From Sipunculus nudus (Eukaryota; Annelida; Sipuncula; Golfingiida; Sipunculidae), in assembly GCA_026874595.1 (NCBI GenBank), contig CM049316.1, forward strand, positions 622,001-686,000: DNA of 64,000 nt, read 5' to 3'. Every line of letters starts with the position of its first letter. Position 1 is the stretch's first letter. The notes below the pieces were generated by a model that made no database searches, had not been told where the DNA came from, and saw nothing but the letters and a program-made list of their open reading frames with translations. Below, piece after piece: positions 24,701 to 30,305 of the stretch. The position numbers and the translations under genes were made by a program.

Positions 24701-25693
24701 GGGGTCGGGTTCGGGGCCTTTTTGGACAGCCTCCTGGGTCGTTGCGTCTCGTGTCTCAGGTGCGGGATCACTATGGGTTTGCGTTTCTGACGTAGTCGTG
24801 GTGTCCATTTGGGGTGCCTGTGCGGGTGTTTTGGGCTTAGTACACTTCTTTCTTTTCGATTTACTGCCTGAGACCGGTTGGTCGTCTGTCACACTGCCCG
24901 ACTGTGGACGGCTTGGAGCGTTTGTTCTACTTGCTGTTGATGTCATCCGCCGTTTTCGTATTTCTGTTTTATCCGCTGTTTCCTCCGTACTCATCGCCTC
25001 TCCGCGTTCACCACCCGCCGTCACATGTTCATCCGTACACATTTGATCTGCGCTCCCACCAGCGGCATTTGCACTGATTGAAGGCAGGTGCCGCCGGTGC
25101 TGTTCTTCCCGCAACGGTCCTGTTATCGGTCTTTCGTCCAATCTGCCGCTACGCTCTTGTCTGGTGCTGGCACTTGTCTGCATGCGGTGCATGATCCTCG
25201 CACATTCTTTGTCAAGATCCTCGAGTAAAGAGGATGCATCATCCGCGTACATATCTATGGCACGAGGAGGAGAACAGGACTGTGGTTGTACTTTTGCTTG
25301 TTCAGATGTCGGTATTAAAACGTCGTACCCTCCTTCGGTGTGTACGAGAGTTATTGAAGGTTTCCTGCTACGTGTTAATGATGCCAGAAGGCGGATGTCA
25401 CATGTCGTCCGCAGGACATTTACATGGCAATCGTACTTATGTGATATCGCCCGCATCGCGTCGTTTCCGGGTTCAACACCGTCCTGCAGCTCGTTGTTGC
25501 CTGTGTGATCCCTTACTACCTGACGCAACCTCCCATGCTGGCCTTCGTGCATCCCGTTCATTAGTATGGCCACAGCCCGAAAAAAACTGTTTCCGTCTCT
25601 GATGACGTTCTTGCGCGTCCATCCCGTGTTTTGCAACTGCTCGTCCCATTCCTCCCTGCTCATCGGTTTCGGGTCGGCTGTTTGCCGTGCCAT
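9710..25693 (-). CDS. Giant large tegument protein with OTU-like N-terminus and herpes-type deubiquitinase motif
   Basis: About 5,327 codons if translation starts at the ATG at 25693; an upstream in-frame start at 25792 uses no better context and would overlap the divergent gene. Residues 18-130 resemble an OTU cysteine protease, but the catalytic Cys position is Ser36 (DGNSFF) and the expected His is Gly (GGYDVL), so this copy looks inactive. Around residues 1265-1430 a second module has GKQC (Cys1283) and, 124 residues on, DSH (Asp1407, His1409), the Cys ... Asp-x-His layout of the UL36-type deubiquitinase. Between and after lie long acidic, Ser/Thr-rich and Lys/Arg-rich disordered regions, then thousands of residues of heptad-rich coiled coil. 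The C-terminal third is mixed globular with short repeats. Position, size and the DUB motif support the capsid-bound inner tegument role. Length exceeds typical UL36 by over half. Confidence 0.85.
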   Translation of the reverse strand: MARQTADPKPMSREEWDEQLQNTGWTRKNVIRDGNSFFRAVAILMNGMHEGQHGRLRQVVRDHTGNNELQDGVEPGNDAMRAISHKYDCHVNVLRTTCDIRLLASLTRSRKPSITLVHTEGGYDVLIPTSEQAKVQPQSCSPPRAIDMYADDASSLLEDLDKECARIMHRMQTSASTRQERSGRLDERPITGPLREEQHRRHLPSISANAAGGSADQMCTDEHVTAGGERGEAMSTEETADKTEIRKRRMTSTASRTNAPSRPQSGSVTDDQPVSGSKSKRKKCTKPKTPAQAPQMDTTTTSETQTHSDPAPETRDATTQEAVQKGPEPDPQVLFNEVKNMHAELQPAWSPIKSIRAVSPPAMSQINDETDRNVDDDNAAQQLLGQLTMLGAQIPASSSNQDETDFDMMTGEMSLAATELARLQAAEAETERAIREAAQATAERAKLEAAIAAAEIELRQSEAGVQQVADGVYQQGGTGQPNRVPGDTADDTRELTLPTETADHIGHQNVYCAEQCEGGIDLNDILSELFGDGQSNDQGVQTQSADQGASGSVHYQHPFTEDTTFSLPSFDGEDDRKQQDDPVRKTPSDPSNVSSSTGVNTQQRPVTGSSIGQEARGEEGQLSKSDTDETESAVATIIAALEHDERHEEKKVTGDTVNGFVPCPATADGGGTSHHIEQHETDEQESIQEGKAHSTDTTVTQDPPYHSDTAHGTPMRQGHEDILQMAMNQCDIFSASDICPDNVPTAPSVTDLGENAGAEHVAPSVSAVPGDTADKDIPSEHPQHVGENEAPEQDANQHLRTVGETATPVAHTGGAEAARRIADGSPDTGACKKETRGRKGHKSVLKPSNQHSTADKQKEALRKTARRLKRNSVRLSTKILQPRVIQPTPVPDFPKRRPRRQLRVAHVDHPYSKPPGSEDEPKCIRKKRLGQRRRASSAQNDRPCQLSSRPADDTVTTPSGSEKAGERPTAEDTAGHAKNAEQTTHEENTSGARGESDQMDTTACEQRETSAEECGEMEGDDSAPSMSGDYPTRVMLCDTFEDIKTREYFQLDKGGMYSVDMTLCRPQTPNPSADHASLLAPRVRDSHTVTGAPFMQTEETQDGQEQDDASSVSLTERIQNMPATFEQSMDDSDASDDTLEQHMDESSECEGNVPISVTTMDESDGTVEDEGGVNDARRVPVNTQGKTVASRGDRPCDTETANEGRGSDKQRDMPRSDRPDETRSSSGGPPRHASQKDTTGKDASNTDACDIPPGHPVITKCLTGSFHQGDHQHFLSFSVGKQCVPNCAVALIRCSIEDPVTWTTSTLDDILDAGDQLYYSIKGYPVEDAGYVCLDELPETIDCFSRSFSVVSYMYRSDLINRNDFRNTYRTLRMALCDDKGYLSSILILQDCAIAVMQKGSKYYVFDSHSRDMRGKVTPTGTSVLLGFDILAEAIKHITNLAYTLKVNGYESRLYSITENRVDAPVREQTDPVAPVHSTPRADTPVDTQQSDRVDETREEDVASACNTGADEKMEEQDVAASEQHSGQSGAEEMEDVQGDITREETTEEDVATRPAQEQPDDGAGQPNPASACNTGAEADMEEQDVAAYEQHSGPSETEEIEDVQGDITRDEQTPPRSGEGDPGVDDLNTSTRKKLHIKSQPGKASNNRGRPSKGVTHGKMDEHAASLVKRYEEAVKVYNERRDTLAHFCAICTSKVVGNIEEVEEMKQKLTMLKTKALRARTNIPSLQGVDIPLIVKKKVERKHKINIMPNTAKATKALDKAETEAAKREKKENDQTIADMRAGLLNELRDPSVTYDDVKRNESKYQHVLPITPAEEKDAKSTVEAWMTNMADYIEYALIHIEKKAEESPSMLAEPPRGVPGIFWLHKETDTQVATGRALLEMYRVLRASAVDHNKTLIDMVDQLKAWLENASLQCVHDKIRACLETWYELDASVLDERVDAMLGQIMPQLRLMRLRIRSGTSGDDEKSLRRMQIKITCMQDDLRELLRSVYESAAQYGVTSKKNGQWHNTLTETGKKLQRELKQIEQDIAAVSARVVSLPQLRKSHRRRRNVPSTPLTETEPTEGPPSAPETASVRENQSDEVNNDRHENDPLTRDETRRILTEKNTPMQVRIATIAQRCPEVKKWNTRVSKAKDDYASHKRHLEEIIKRCMGTECSSCTEAASFIQTIDELEGDGQSLRRTTKNVLMKDHGIPAGIWDELRVIAEVYAIPDLPDTEKVRTKLRAQLEKLSKQEKDAERKQLLQLVKSGQLEYARARNVVQSLLPLQKDDVSFGKQAVEVWVNNVVKDVEIALSDYEQSCPPGCDAPPEKLPCYICLLEKPDSTGAELQELLGVCKDVYNASHNDSREDKLNRLIAWARQPGTKPILKGLRCCFKNVWNAESEELEKQINEHVSRVDEMFRNVDASYTSDESNRKNVTLLEEHIEKVSQVKKSLSWCEDKAAAWLQKLGGNQDQPFDVKGCRSDGLKKILQLLNAKNDKANALIGKLQGWKTAEHVQAQTASSPGQSSTVRGTGDDELIARTHAAQTAAAETAAAETAWLKEVLVATEQYNTSTEKTRAWIQACKTFQFENTRDIDMYKKELDQQVGVLDIHNSTLDKLRRGNCVVDGTLVASKDTTFWGNKEKEQIRFKKTEPITRTQIEEAKRVMQTKRKELEAKEKRQRREEIVRDLTASGTLTDVTSNLAQYMDTIYPLTKEEVTDLCLHCSHWTDRLTEDVERLAHAYTSGLDDGASQDAPRCIADEVPAVFGLLEHMCSDNSDKKQQYQRKRKEAETLLEIYQNLRAEQCARDTDNASRIQFLTERAWRETTPKRTSNVLLHCIIQVFNEWTDQTVRDCTETVRGSASAIQASSEDIESFSKDGMHHLITTWDQTGLDQANNQLRDSQKRLNDTLNALTAAKAAAGTHWNKGDGGFAKKLHTADKSINAAIHQIQLLNVRAEHLRQKNDMDNKHTGSEHGEPADHVTEAYNKLLTTGLSEKANLPDTILQHVNRCGPTDEVTRMLDSLFRHLARVLECPTRLQDQVRFGTQLGVKQLGTSDIPLAKRLYRLVDIVAARTGTRTTYRQELEAGHVVISGIENAGNAISHMTTDRLKQSVENLFPQTPAWTSVTANLDRLHNMMETHDMEHTKRSCMADMFETKLKYVETAAQEATTNVDNSFQSVSYALYSLRHIQNELNMLKQEIAKEPDSVNKQERVGKAEKMLKQRYISHLRKQLEGVIKDILKDAIQEMQDILVNYHLTDEHVHYQCIAHRTCNVRELLNRCYQLLQENAHWGGTDGMFTTGGTGNNVMTLLKQLKPDDVKWFDGLVGLLNKSVDATLGSTKNLAQSIRRWAFEQGEKILRSEIPADSRLDPTVDVPDLREWLDKAARMGERVQSSLSTVSWILQSQEYQYVYDLVAGTLTAFQTLALQITGSSYQTALKYADNFKQSVHAIVDRIRNDISSGHQLIVAESALFQGQPCDDVTVAGKGISVNLHNIIRHTGELQDILQDAMTIIYSFRYAHTWLIQTVYPSWNRTQSAIRDSLQRLQNEVSTYIPQYILDAWIKQLDDKSSQLFLDRLQAKIHTETQVSTHLHTCYGTRNFMHESANTQQQIIQLTKRAVDKEHDRRTTLIENNVSACKEFLQRKVNEQNRNPDTDGLRNGIKTLIDKCIRTVERHCEHGKLIIQCILTSCKWYEHICNRYMDDTRALMGKKYTEEMSHSQTGNMRSVPDIMSCVVEQLVADIEEDVTQRMLILADKLHLDLISLHTEQMTYHANALSVHHTLGCLASLMVFSLFDMQQQRLHDYTHVEGRLTECRRSVQQAVQMSVAIMEYTEQNLRNLLQHDSIPFGTVGSYKADVQNKREELSRMMMEAEDAFSRLQHTWPSTTEIRINITENVSLQVLNEVYNLCKTRIDAYQAFLELIQRATHLDTPDERRECEESWWCDGMVVRERLMTAFVRHVSHDDTDDKENLKRVRVWLDNIPKVYKCTLSQKDVRQLHQEKTHNIYKKSQKENNWGSCVEYDSRAECDLLFKQVISYQSGTGIMLHPFPDALRQLCSAWLARVNCQMDQQARMLTVLKKNNITVGYETWNSTRVIMDVCVSGYTYPSDPGGWLPEECLNHMVHVVLRTQPSPLQERVLVQAHLSLHVCMQEVTHGNVDNPRSHYSFAHIDDVYATKPPGVPLVAVVANSTSLGFTRLMRKPEPNTCSSLYEIIGPVSAWMHIREQSDGHNELDAAADHMSVVGPLLSEDTVMFLNDPSTFQTQCTIFQQFFKARGEHDIALSTREGARYEGNWLFTCTNENDCYTVPQCDMDTIFCCTTGLAQAAGRQDNSSEHITVEAALPFSREPLDRITTKQTVSVTDLIPNDGTSNTSGLYKVARHVFRVLECVYPFITRQTLEALKAEHGRQTGVETRSDGVKGWWISSQKAQETWHCLWVYGIRFCLAMKKVNSARAINGEQDVGPWGELPTFFNVCGRPVYNLKDKDLFQWVRMTDSIISDTGRTSHLFWLATCTAAVFAFCGSNVHWGLKALLGKTGLHHYVLSKDIPTRWSTNNQPRWDDRLCLRVAETLRGFMAYAVTAGRMIDSEVLETLWAQHGHGVGSVWDHILEEYTHLPTRCGNENNGFQFEEREVAMHEAADMQRSVLQHVYGLDKPEEYVQDGSNVRAYDVSWPCSGMKSKAQGWCRFDVILFSLVTGIPLATCYDTVAGSKIPFHREWTNSTYNPNVDRIIDPASAYPAPLTADTCPTDILRYFFSFDQSALPLFAALPRSSASSSTHVPVNKYLDGLRGSTFIPIISVQILTDGLNTDGGERFLPTGYAVANEHNEKVNQLSFTYGERICGPVEVERGWFRRVYRVRTTKASDDAGLIPWCDRGHLECVSSDQHPEFPLQMYTNEEVARPNDNETQFRVDELSDTELQNLNVQQHHMTQGHTGSEDDGVSLFHEIQQTEELLNSNSRDISPLPVSQTASDISCANIQSKSDDDVQEHLPHRKQHRSYELCDDVTIHGKMGSGPYAQQRAGISREITESFANMSLGDIRTLSGTAETQNVSSDTYETGDRQRLKSHSQPNRPLIHKSKHPNTRRREKGLRLKDTQSHDNIIPNRTNIPAKPTIHVSMLTDPVQTALQHISPYTKVSTESKVIAPQYGAPKTKVPTETGVTEPQYRAPYANVSTKSDVTQSQESDTLLGISIHTTDARDTSYVKDATGAREDHRKNVKNEDTRRQGVQFVYEDQPSRSYQREGQPSTLFGSREMTATPRSPRSSREFVPVDIPVDRHVEHRNMHVPTPGVHKHQTQTKGPIHDSELFTVLCNTLNTIRQTQPLAILPPRKGRNLNDEYDLIRLYMSDE
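10222..10400 (-). repeat. Three short degenerate repeats near the C-terminus of the tegument protein
   Basis: The encoded protein repeats a unit of about 22 residues three times, with the pattern (S/A)PxTKVxTExxVxxPQY. At DNA level the copies are diverged, which indicates an old internal expansion in a disordered linker. Confidence 0.6.
20863..21190 (-). repeat. In-frame direct repeat in the tegument protein, period 201 bp
   Basis: A block of about 128 bp starting at 20863 recurs from 21064, an offset of 201 bp or 67 codons, so the frame is kept. The repeated peptide is acidic (CNTGA ... MEEQDVAA ... MEDVQGDITR) and sits in a disordered segment about 220-330 residues after the deubiquitinase cysteine. 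Confidence 0.85.
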
Positions 25694-25747
25694 TTTTATT
25701 ATTGGAACTGTCTGACCTCTACAATGTCCGTTTTGCACTGACGTTTG
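25694..25747. promoter_or_regulatory. Very short divergent promoter region
   Basis: Only 54 bases separate the ATG of the giant leftward tegument gene from the ATG of the rightward 513-aa gene. A TTTTTATTATT stretch (25695-25705) is the only AT-rich element. The core promoters must therefore lie partly inside the opposite gene or share this space. Confidence 0.45.
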
Positions 25748-27289
25748 ATGACGCCCTTTCTCGTCACAACAAACGGACGACGTGAGGGACAAAGTTCACC
25801 ATTGCGGATCCCAAATAAGTTGCCCCCCGTGACCCATCAACACGTGATGGAACAGGCTTTCAAGTTCGATCAAATGAGCAGGGACCGCTTCATGCGGACA
25901 CAGAATCGCCGGCTGGAGACAAGCCTGCCGGAACACATCCGCCGCAAAGCCATAGCCGTGTTGCCGAGGGTTCCAGAGACTTACCTCCATGGGGTGTTCG
26001 TAGGCGACCATGACGTCAGAAAGTACAAAGGGGAGTACACGGACATAGTGAGATTAAAGACGCAACCCGTCCGGGATAGTTTGGGCAGGGCGGGGGCAGA
26101 ATTGCCCATAAATGTCGACCTCAGCCACCTGGCGACCACAGGGCCTGGCCCCGTCGACGTTTCCGATTCTTCAGCACCGACTGTGGCCCACCCGAAACAT
26201 TTCGTCCCTGGGCTGTTAATGTTCACACGGCGGCGTCTGCACCTGCTGGACGCGGACGCAAAGATGAAGGACAGACTACGTGTGCAGCAATCGGGTCTCA
26301 CGTACGCCGAGAGATTATGCGAAGTGATACAGGATGCTAGCGACGCCCTCATTTCACGCGTGGAAGGACCGGACACGGACGGCTATTTACATCAGGTGCA
26401 GGGGAAATCGTCCTACGGCCGACAGGTTCCAATGAAGTCTCTGCTGGCAGCACTTCACAGTCGGAGACTCAAAGACGAAACATCTGTCTTTGTCAACACC
26501 ATCACTGATTGCATGGCTGATGTCACCGTGGACGCTATGCAGGACGCCAAAAAACTCGGCAAGCAGTGGGACCCAGTGGGACTCTTCACAGAAAACTTCA
26601 TTCCGTCAGGAGTGTACATAGGCTGTCACAACACGAGCGGTGGTTCACTGCTGGACGCACCTGTCAACCAGTGCAATTTGCCACACGCTGTTCGTCTGTG
26701 CGTGTCAGGGCGGCCTCGGGACGCCGCCGATAAGGTGCATGCGCATTGTAACACGTTCATCCCTCCTTCCGATGAAAAGCTACAGTTGTGGTGTCCCGTC
26801 GAAAATTACATCGATATGGACCTATGTTACCACACTGAGGACGACGAATATTACGACGAATATAAAGTCATGTACGACCGCTCTGGTGCATTCGATGGAA
26901 CGCCAACGCGGATAAATGATTTCCAACTGTTTTTTGTCGTGGCCATGTTGGAACAAGATAAGATTGGGCTGTATATCGTTAAGTCAACCAAAACAGCCAG
27001 ACACGTGTCACGGCACGTCCACCGCTACGTCGGGACAGGTGTGGGTCGTGTGAGGCGCACATTCTGTGCCACTTTGGAAATGGCCAAGTGTCGATCGGTT
27101 TCAGTACAGGACGCGAAGAAAAACCTGTTTTCTGTTCTAACAAGAACAGCGGCGTGGGCAGCGTCTTTCCGTTTGGGGCGCGTGCGACAGTTTGCTTCTA
27201 ATGTACCGTGTGTGGAAGTGAGAGACGGCCGCGTGTATTTTCCCTATTTCTTGCTTGATCTTGATACAAAATACACGTATGCTTTTTGA
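25748..27289 (+). CDS. Unknown 513-aa protein divergent from the tegument gene
   Basis: The ATG at 25748 is chosen over the TTG three bases upstream. There is no signal peptide or transmembrane segment. The N-terminal 60 residues are basic and helical, 170-290 are helical, and the C-terminal half is Cys/His-containing and beta-rich with an acidic loop (HTEDDEYYDEY, about 358-368) and a basic Arg/His patch (TARHVSRHVHRYVG). No motif of known herpesvirus enzymes is visible. Its place next to the large tegument gene, its size and its soluble composition would suit a capsid or inner-tegument partner, but that is only position-based. AATAAA at 27346-27351 ends the transcript unit before the repeat region. 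Confidence 0.7.
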   Translation: MTPFLVTTNGRREGQSSPLRIPNKLPPVTHQHVMEQAFKFDQMSRDRFMRTQNRRLETSLPEHIRRKAIAVLPRVPETYLHGVFVGDHDVRKYKGEYTDIVRLKTQPVRDSLGRAGAELPINVDLSHLATTGPGPVDVSDSSAPTVAHPKHFVPGLLMFTRRRLHLLDADAKMKDRLRVQQSGLTYAERLCEVIQDASDALISRVEGPDTDGYLHQVQGKSSYGRQVPMKSLLAALHSRRLKDETSVFVNTITDCMADVTVDAMQDAKKLGKQWDPVGLFTENFIPSGVYIGCHNTSGGSLLDAPVNQCNLPHAVRLCVSGRPRDAADKVHAHCNTFIPPSDEKLQLWCPVENYIDMDLCYHTEDDEYYDEYKVMYDRSGAFDGTPTRINDFQLFFVVAMLEQDKIGLYIVKSTKTARHVSRHVHRYVGTGVGRVRRTFCATLEMAKCRSVSVQDAKKNLFSVLTRTAAWAASFRLGRVRQFASNVPCVEVRDGRVYFPYFLLDLDTKYTYAF

Positions 27290-27760
27290 TGATATGGAAC
27301 GTGTGTTATAAACAACAAGGCATTGTACAGGAAATTGTTGTTCCCAATAAAAACCACATATTGTGCTTTGACAAATGAATCATCTATGTTTTCTTCATAT
27401 ATCTGTTATATGTGTTGTTGTACGCTGTATGTTTTTAAATACAATTTGTTTCACTACCATCTCTCACCAACGTCCAAATGCCCCCATTTATTGTTTTGTG
27501 TACATGGTGTGTGTGTGTGCGCGCATTCAGGTTATGTGGAATATAAACCCCGCACATTGCAGGTTAAACTTAATATCTATCACAAACAGACCAAAAAGTG
27601 ACGACATAAACGTACTATTGTGTCACATAAAGGGGGTAAAACCTAACCACAATCTACACAACGCAAACAATTATGCTTCATACGATCCGTTATCAGGTAA
27701 ACTGGTTCATTAAATACGTCATGTGTAGTGACTGTTATATTAGTGTTGGTAATATACGAT
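27290..27760. other. AT-rich region without protein gene
   Basis: After the poly(A) signal at 27346-27351 the sequence becomes AT-rich and no longer has the codon structure of its neighbours. It holds a short GT/GC microsatellite near 27508-27523 and small chance ORFs only. It leads into the left arm of the large palindrome. Confidence 0.6.
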
Positions 27761-27938
27761 AGGGGGCGCTGCCTCATACAGCACTGGTCAACACAACAAA
27801 ATAGCCCTTTGCCGGACAACGGTCTACATGACATTTACGAAATACCTGCTAAAATTTTAGGAAAAATATGCCTCCAACGTTCCACGAGTAACATTTACGA
27901 TATCTTCACCAAAGATTTAAATGTGTCCACAACCCTAC

Positions 27939-27946
27939 TATATAAA
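27939..27946 (+). promoter_or_regulatory. TATA box in left arm, directed inward
   Basis: TATATAAA lies in a block conserved between the arms. Its mirror copy is at 31540-31546 on the minus strand. Each would direct transcription into the repeat array from outside. Confidence 0.4.
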
Positions 27947-28019
27947 CAGGCCGGCTCTATAATACTATCAGTTGAGAGCGCTCTATGGGCGCTTTTGGGT
28001 CCCAGACGGCTCCCCTGTG

Positions 28020-28189
28020 TCTGTGACGTCACACTTTCCATCAGCCAATCAAATCAAGGAACAGTACCTATTCATGATAACATAAGAAACTTACGTACAC
28101 AAAGCATGTAGTCCCTGTGGCGCAACGGTTAGCGCGTCCGGCTGTTAATCGGAAGGTTGGTGGTTCGAGCCCACCCAGGGACGTTATAC
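28020..28189 (+). mobile_element. 170-bp tRNA-bearing cassette, copy 1
   Basis: The segment consists of a TGTGACGTCA motif, about 80 bp of unique sequence, a tRNA-Asn gene and the tail GTTATAC. A close copy with the same two edges lies at about 32937-33106. Copy 1 is flanked by a 39-bp duplication. The order, 5' flank then tRNA at the end, is not that of an ordinary tRNA-derived SINE. Confidence 0.6.
28111..28183 (+). tRNA. tRNA-Asn (GTT)
   Basis: Full cloverleaf of 73 bases: acceptor stem gtccctg/cagggac, D stem gcgc/gcgc, anticodon stem tccgg/tcgga with loop ctgttaa (anticodon GTT), and a perfect T arm with GGTTCGAGCCC (B box). No intron and no encoded CCA, as in eukaryotic nuclear genes. 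A T4 run at 28202-28205 may stop RNA polymerase III. Confidence 0.93.
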
Positions 28190-28379
28190 CTCTATGGGCG
28201 CTTTTGGCTCCCAGACGGCTCCCCTGTGGGGGAGGGGGGGACTTGAGGGGGGGAGGGGGCGGCCCCTCCCTCTGCCTTATGTCAAGAAGTAGTAGAGTTG
28301 TGGCCTGTGGCCACCAGGGGTCGGTTGTGTGGTTCAAGTCAGAAGTAGACCAGTTGTAGGTTTGGGGATCGCCGGCGGG

Positions 28380-28660
28380 GGGGGGGGGGAAGAAGAGTCG
28401 GTAGGATGTGAAAGGTCGATTGGGGTCGCCGAGGTCGGATGTGAAAGGTCAGTATGCTTAACCATTGGGGGAACAGGGGAGTTCTGGGTGGGATCGGCCG
28501 GGGGGGGGTACAGGGTAGTCATGGGTGGGATCGCCCAGGGGGGGGGGGGGTGGTACAGGGTAGTCCTGGATGGGATCGCTCAAGGGGGGTACAGGGGAGT
28601 CGTGGGTGGGATCGCCCAGGGGGGGGGGACAGGGGAGTCCTGGTTGGGATCGGAGATGCA
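28380..28660 (+). repeat. G-rich minisatellite in the left arm
   Basis: About five imperfect units of 40-55 bp share the core gggatcgcccaggggg plus tacagggtagtc and include runs of up to 13 G. The mirrored, more diverged array lies at about 31120-31300 as C runs. Such G tracts can form quadruplexes. The ORFs through it are low-complexity artefacts. Confidence 0.75.
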
Positions 28661-28799
28661 TGAGAATGGTTAAAGAGTGTTCATCGGATATCATCGGTAC
28701 TGGAAAAGCCACAGGTGTGCAACGCATGTCAAAGCACTGTGGGATCGTTCAGATCCCCACAGAGGGTCTCTGCTTGGACCGAGGCCCCTATAGAAATTT

Positions 28800-30230
28800 C
28801 TCCACAAGGGTCGTGGTGGGGGCTTCGCCCCCGGGGATAATACTTTATGGGGATCGATCCCTACAAAGAATATACCCCGGGGGCGCGGCCCCCATAAGGA
28901 ACTACATGGAAGACCCGTGGTGGGGGCCTCGCCCCCAGGGGATAATACTTTATGTGGGATCGATCCCTACAAAGAATATACACAGGGGGCGAGGCCCCCA
29001 TAAGGAATTACATGGAAGGCCCGTGGTGGGGGCCTCGCCCCCGGGAATAATATTTTATGTGGGATCGATCCCTACAAAGAATATACACTGGGGGCGAGGC
29101 CCCCATAAGGAATTACATGGAAGGCCCGTGGTGGGTGCCTCGCCCCCAGGGGATAATACTTTATGTGGGATCGATCCCTACAAAGAATATACACAGGGGG
29201 CGAGGCCCCCATAAGGAATTACATGGAAGGCCCGTGGTGGGGGCCTCGCCCCCAGGGGATAATACTTTATGTGGGATCGATCCCTACAAAGAATATACAC
29301 AGGGGGCGAGGCCCCCATAAGGAATTACATGGAAGGCCCGTGGTGGGGGCCTCGCCCCCGGGAATAATATTTTATGGGGGATCGATCCCTAAAAAGAATA
29401 TACACTGGGGGCGAGGCCCCCCATAAGGAACTATATGGAAGACCCGTGGTGGGGGCCTCGCCCCCAGGGGATAATACTTTATGTGGGATCGATCCCTACA
29501 AAGAATATACACAGGGGGCGAGGCCCCCATAAGGAATTACATGGAAGGCCCGTGGTGGGGGCCTCGCCCCCAGGGGATAATACTTTATGTGGGATCGATC
29601 CCTACAAAGAATATACACAGGGGGCGAGGCCCCCATAAGGAATTACATGGAAGGCCCGTGGTGGGGGCCTCGCCCCCGGGAATAATATTTTATGGGGGAT
29701 CGATCCCTAAAAAGAATATACACTGGGGGCGAGGCCCCCCATAAGGAACTATATGGAAGACCCGTGGTGGGGGCCTCGCCCCCAGGGGATAATACTTTAT
29801 GTGGGATCGATCCCTACAAAGAATATACACAGGGGGCGAGGCCCCCATAAGGAATTACATGGAAGGCCCGTTGTGGGGGCCTCGCCCCCAGGGGATAATA
29901 CTTTATGTGGGATCGATCCCTACAAAGAATATACCCCGGGGGCGAGGCCCCCATAAGGATTTACATGGAGGGCCCGTGGTGGGGGCCTCGCCCCCAGGGG
30001 ATAATACTTTATGTGGGATCGATCCCTACAAAGAATATACACAGGGGGCGAGGCCCCCATAAGGAATTACATGGAAGGCCCGTTGTGGGGGCCTCGCCCC
30101 CAGGGGATAATACTTTATGTGGGATCGATCCCTACAAAGAATATACCCCGGGGGCGAGGCCCCCATAAGGATTTACATGGAGGGCCCGTGGTGGGGGCCT
30201 CGCCCCCGGGAATATTCATTTTACGGATCG
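28800..30230 (+). repeat. Tandem array of 106-bp units, 13 copies
   Basis: The palindrome gggatcgatccc recurs about every 106 bp from 28851 to about 30133, 13 times. Each unit also has a pair of 15-base inverted elements (GGGGGCGAGGCCCCC and its complement) around a spacer of about 43 bases. Units differ at few positions (for example acaca versus cccc before the GC element), and blocks of two or three units recur, which shows higher-order homogenisation. Because 106 is not a multiple of 3, each copy shifts frame, which explains the overlapping 87-aa open frames; these are not genes. Confidence 0.93.
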
Positions 30231-30305
30231 AGGCGCCGAAGGCGCCCCCCATACATACATCTGTGTATTGGCGCCTTCGGCGCCCCGATTCCCATACTGT
30301 ATTCT
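30231..30305. repeat. Central hairpin of the palindrome
   Basis: GGCGCCGAAGGCGCC and its complement GGCGCCTTCGGCGCC stand about 30 bases apart between the two oppositely directed arrays. Each half is itself nearly palindromic, so a strong stem, or cruciform, with an AT-rich loop can form exactly at the symmetry centre. Confidence 0.8.

Larger units (their letters stand above)
27981..28228. repeat. 39-bp direct duplication flanking a tRNA cassette
   Basis: Copy A at 27981-28019 and copy B at 28190-28228 differ at one base. The right arm of the palindrome has this block only once (31466-31504). The 170 bp between the copies (28020-28189) is therefore an insertion specific to the left arm, and the duplication is its footprint. 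Confidence 0.85.
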
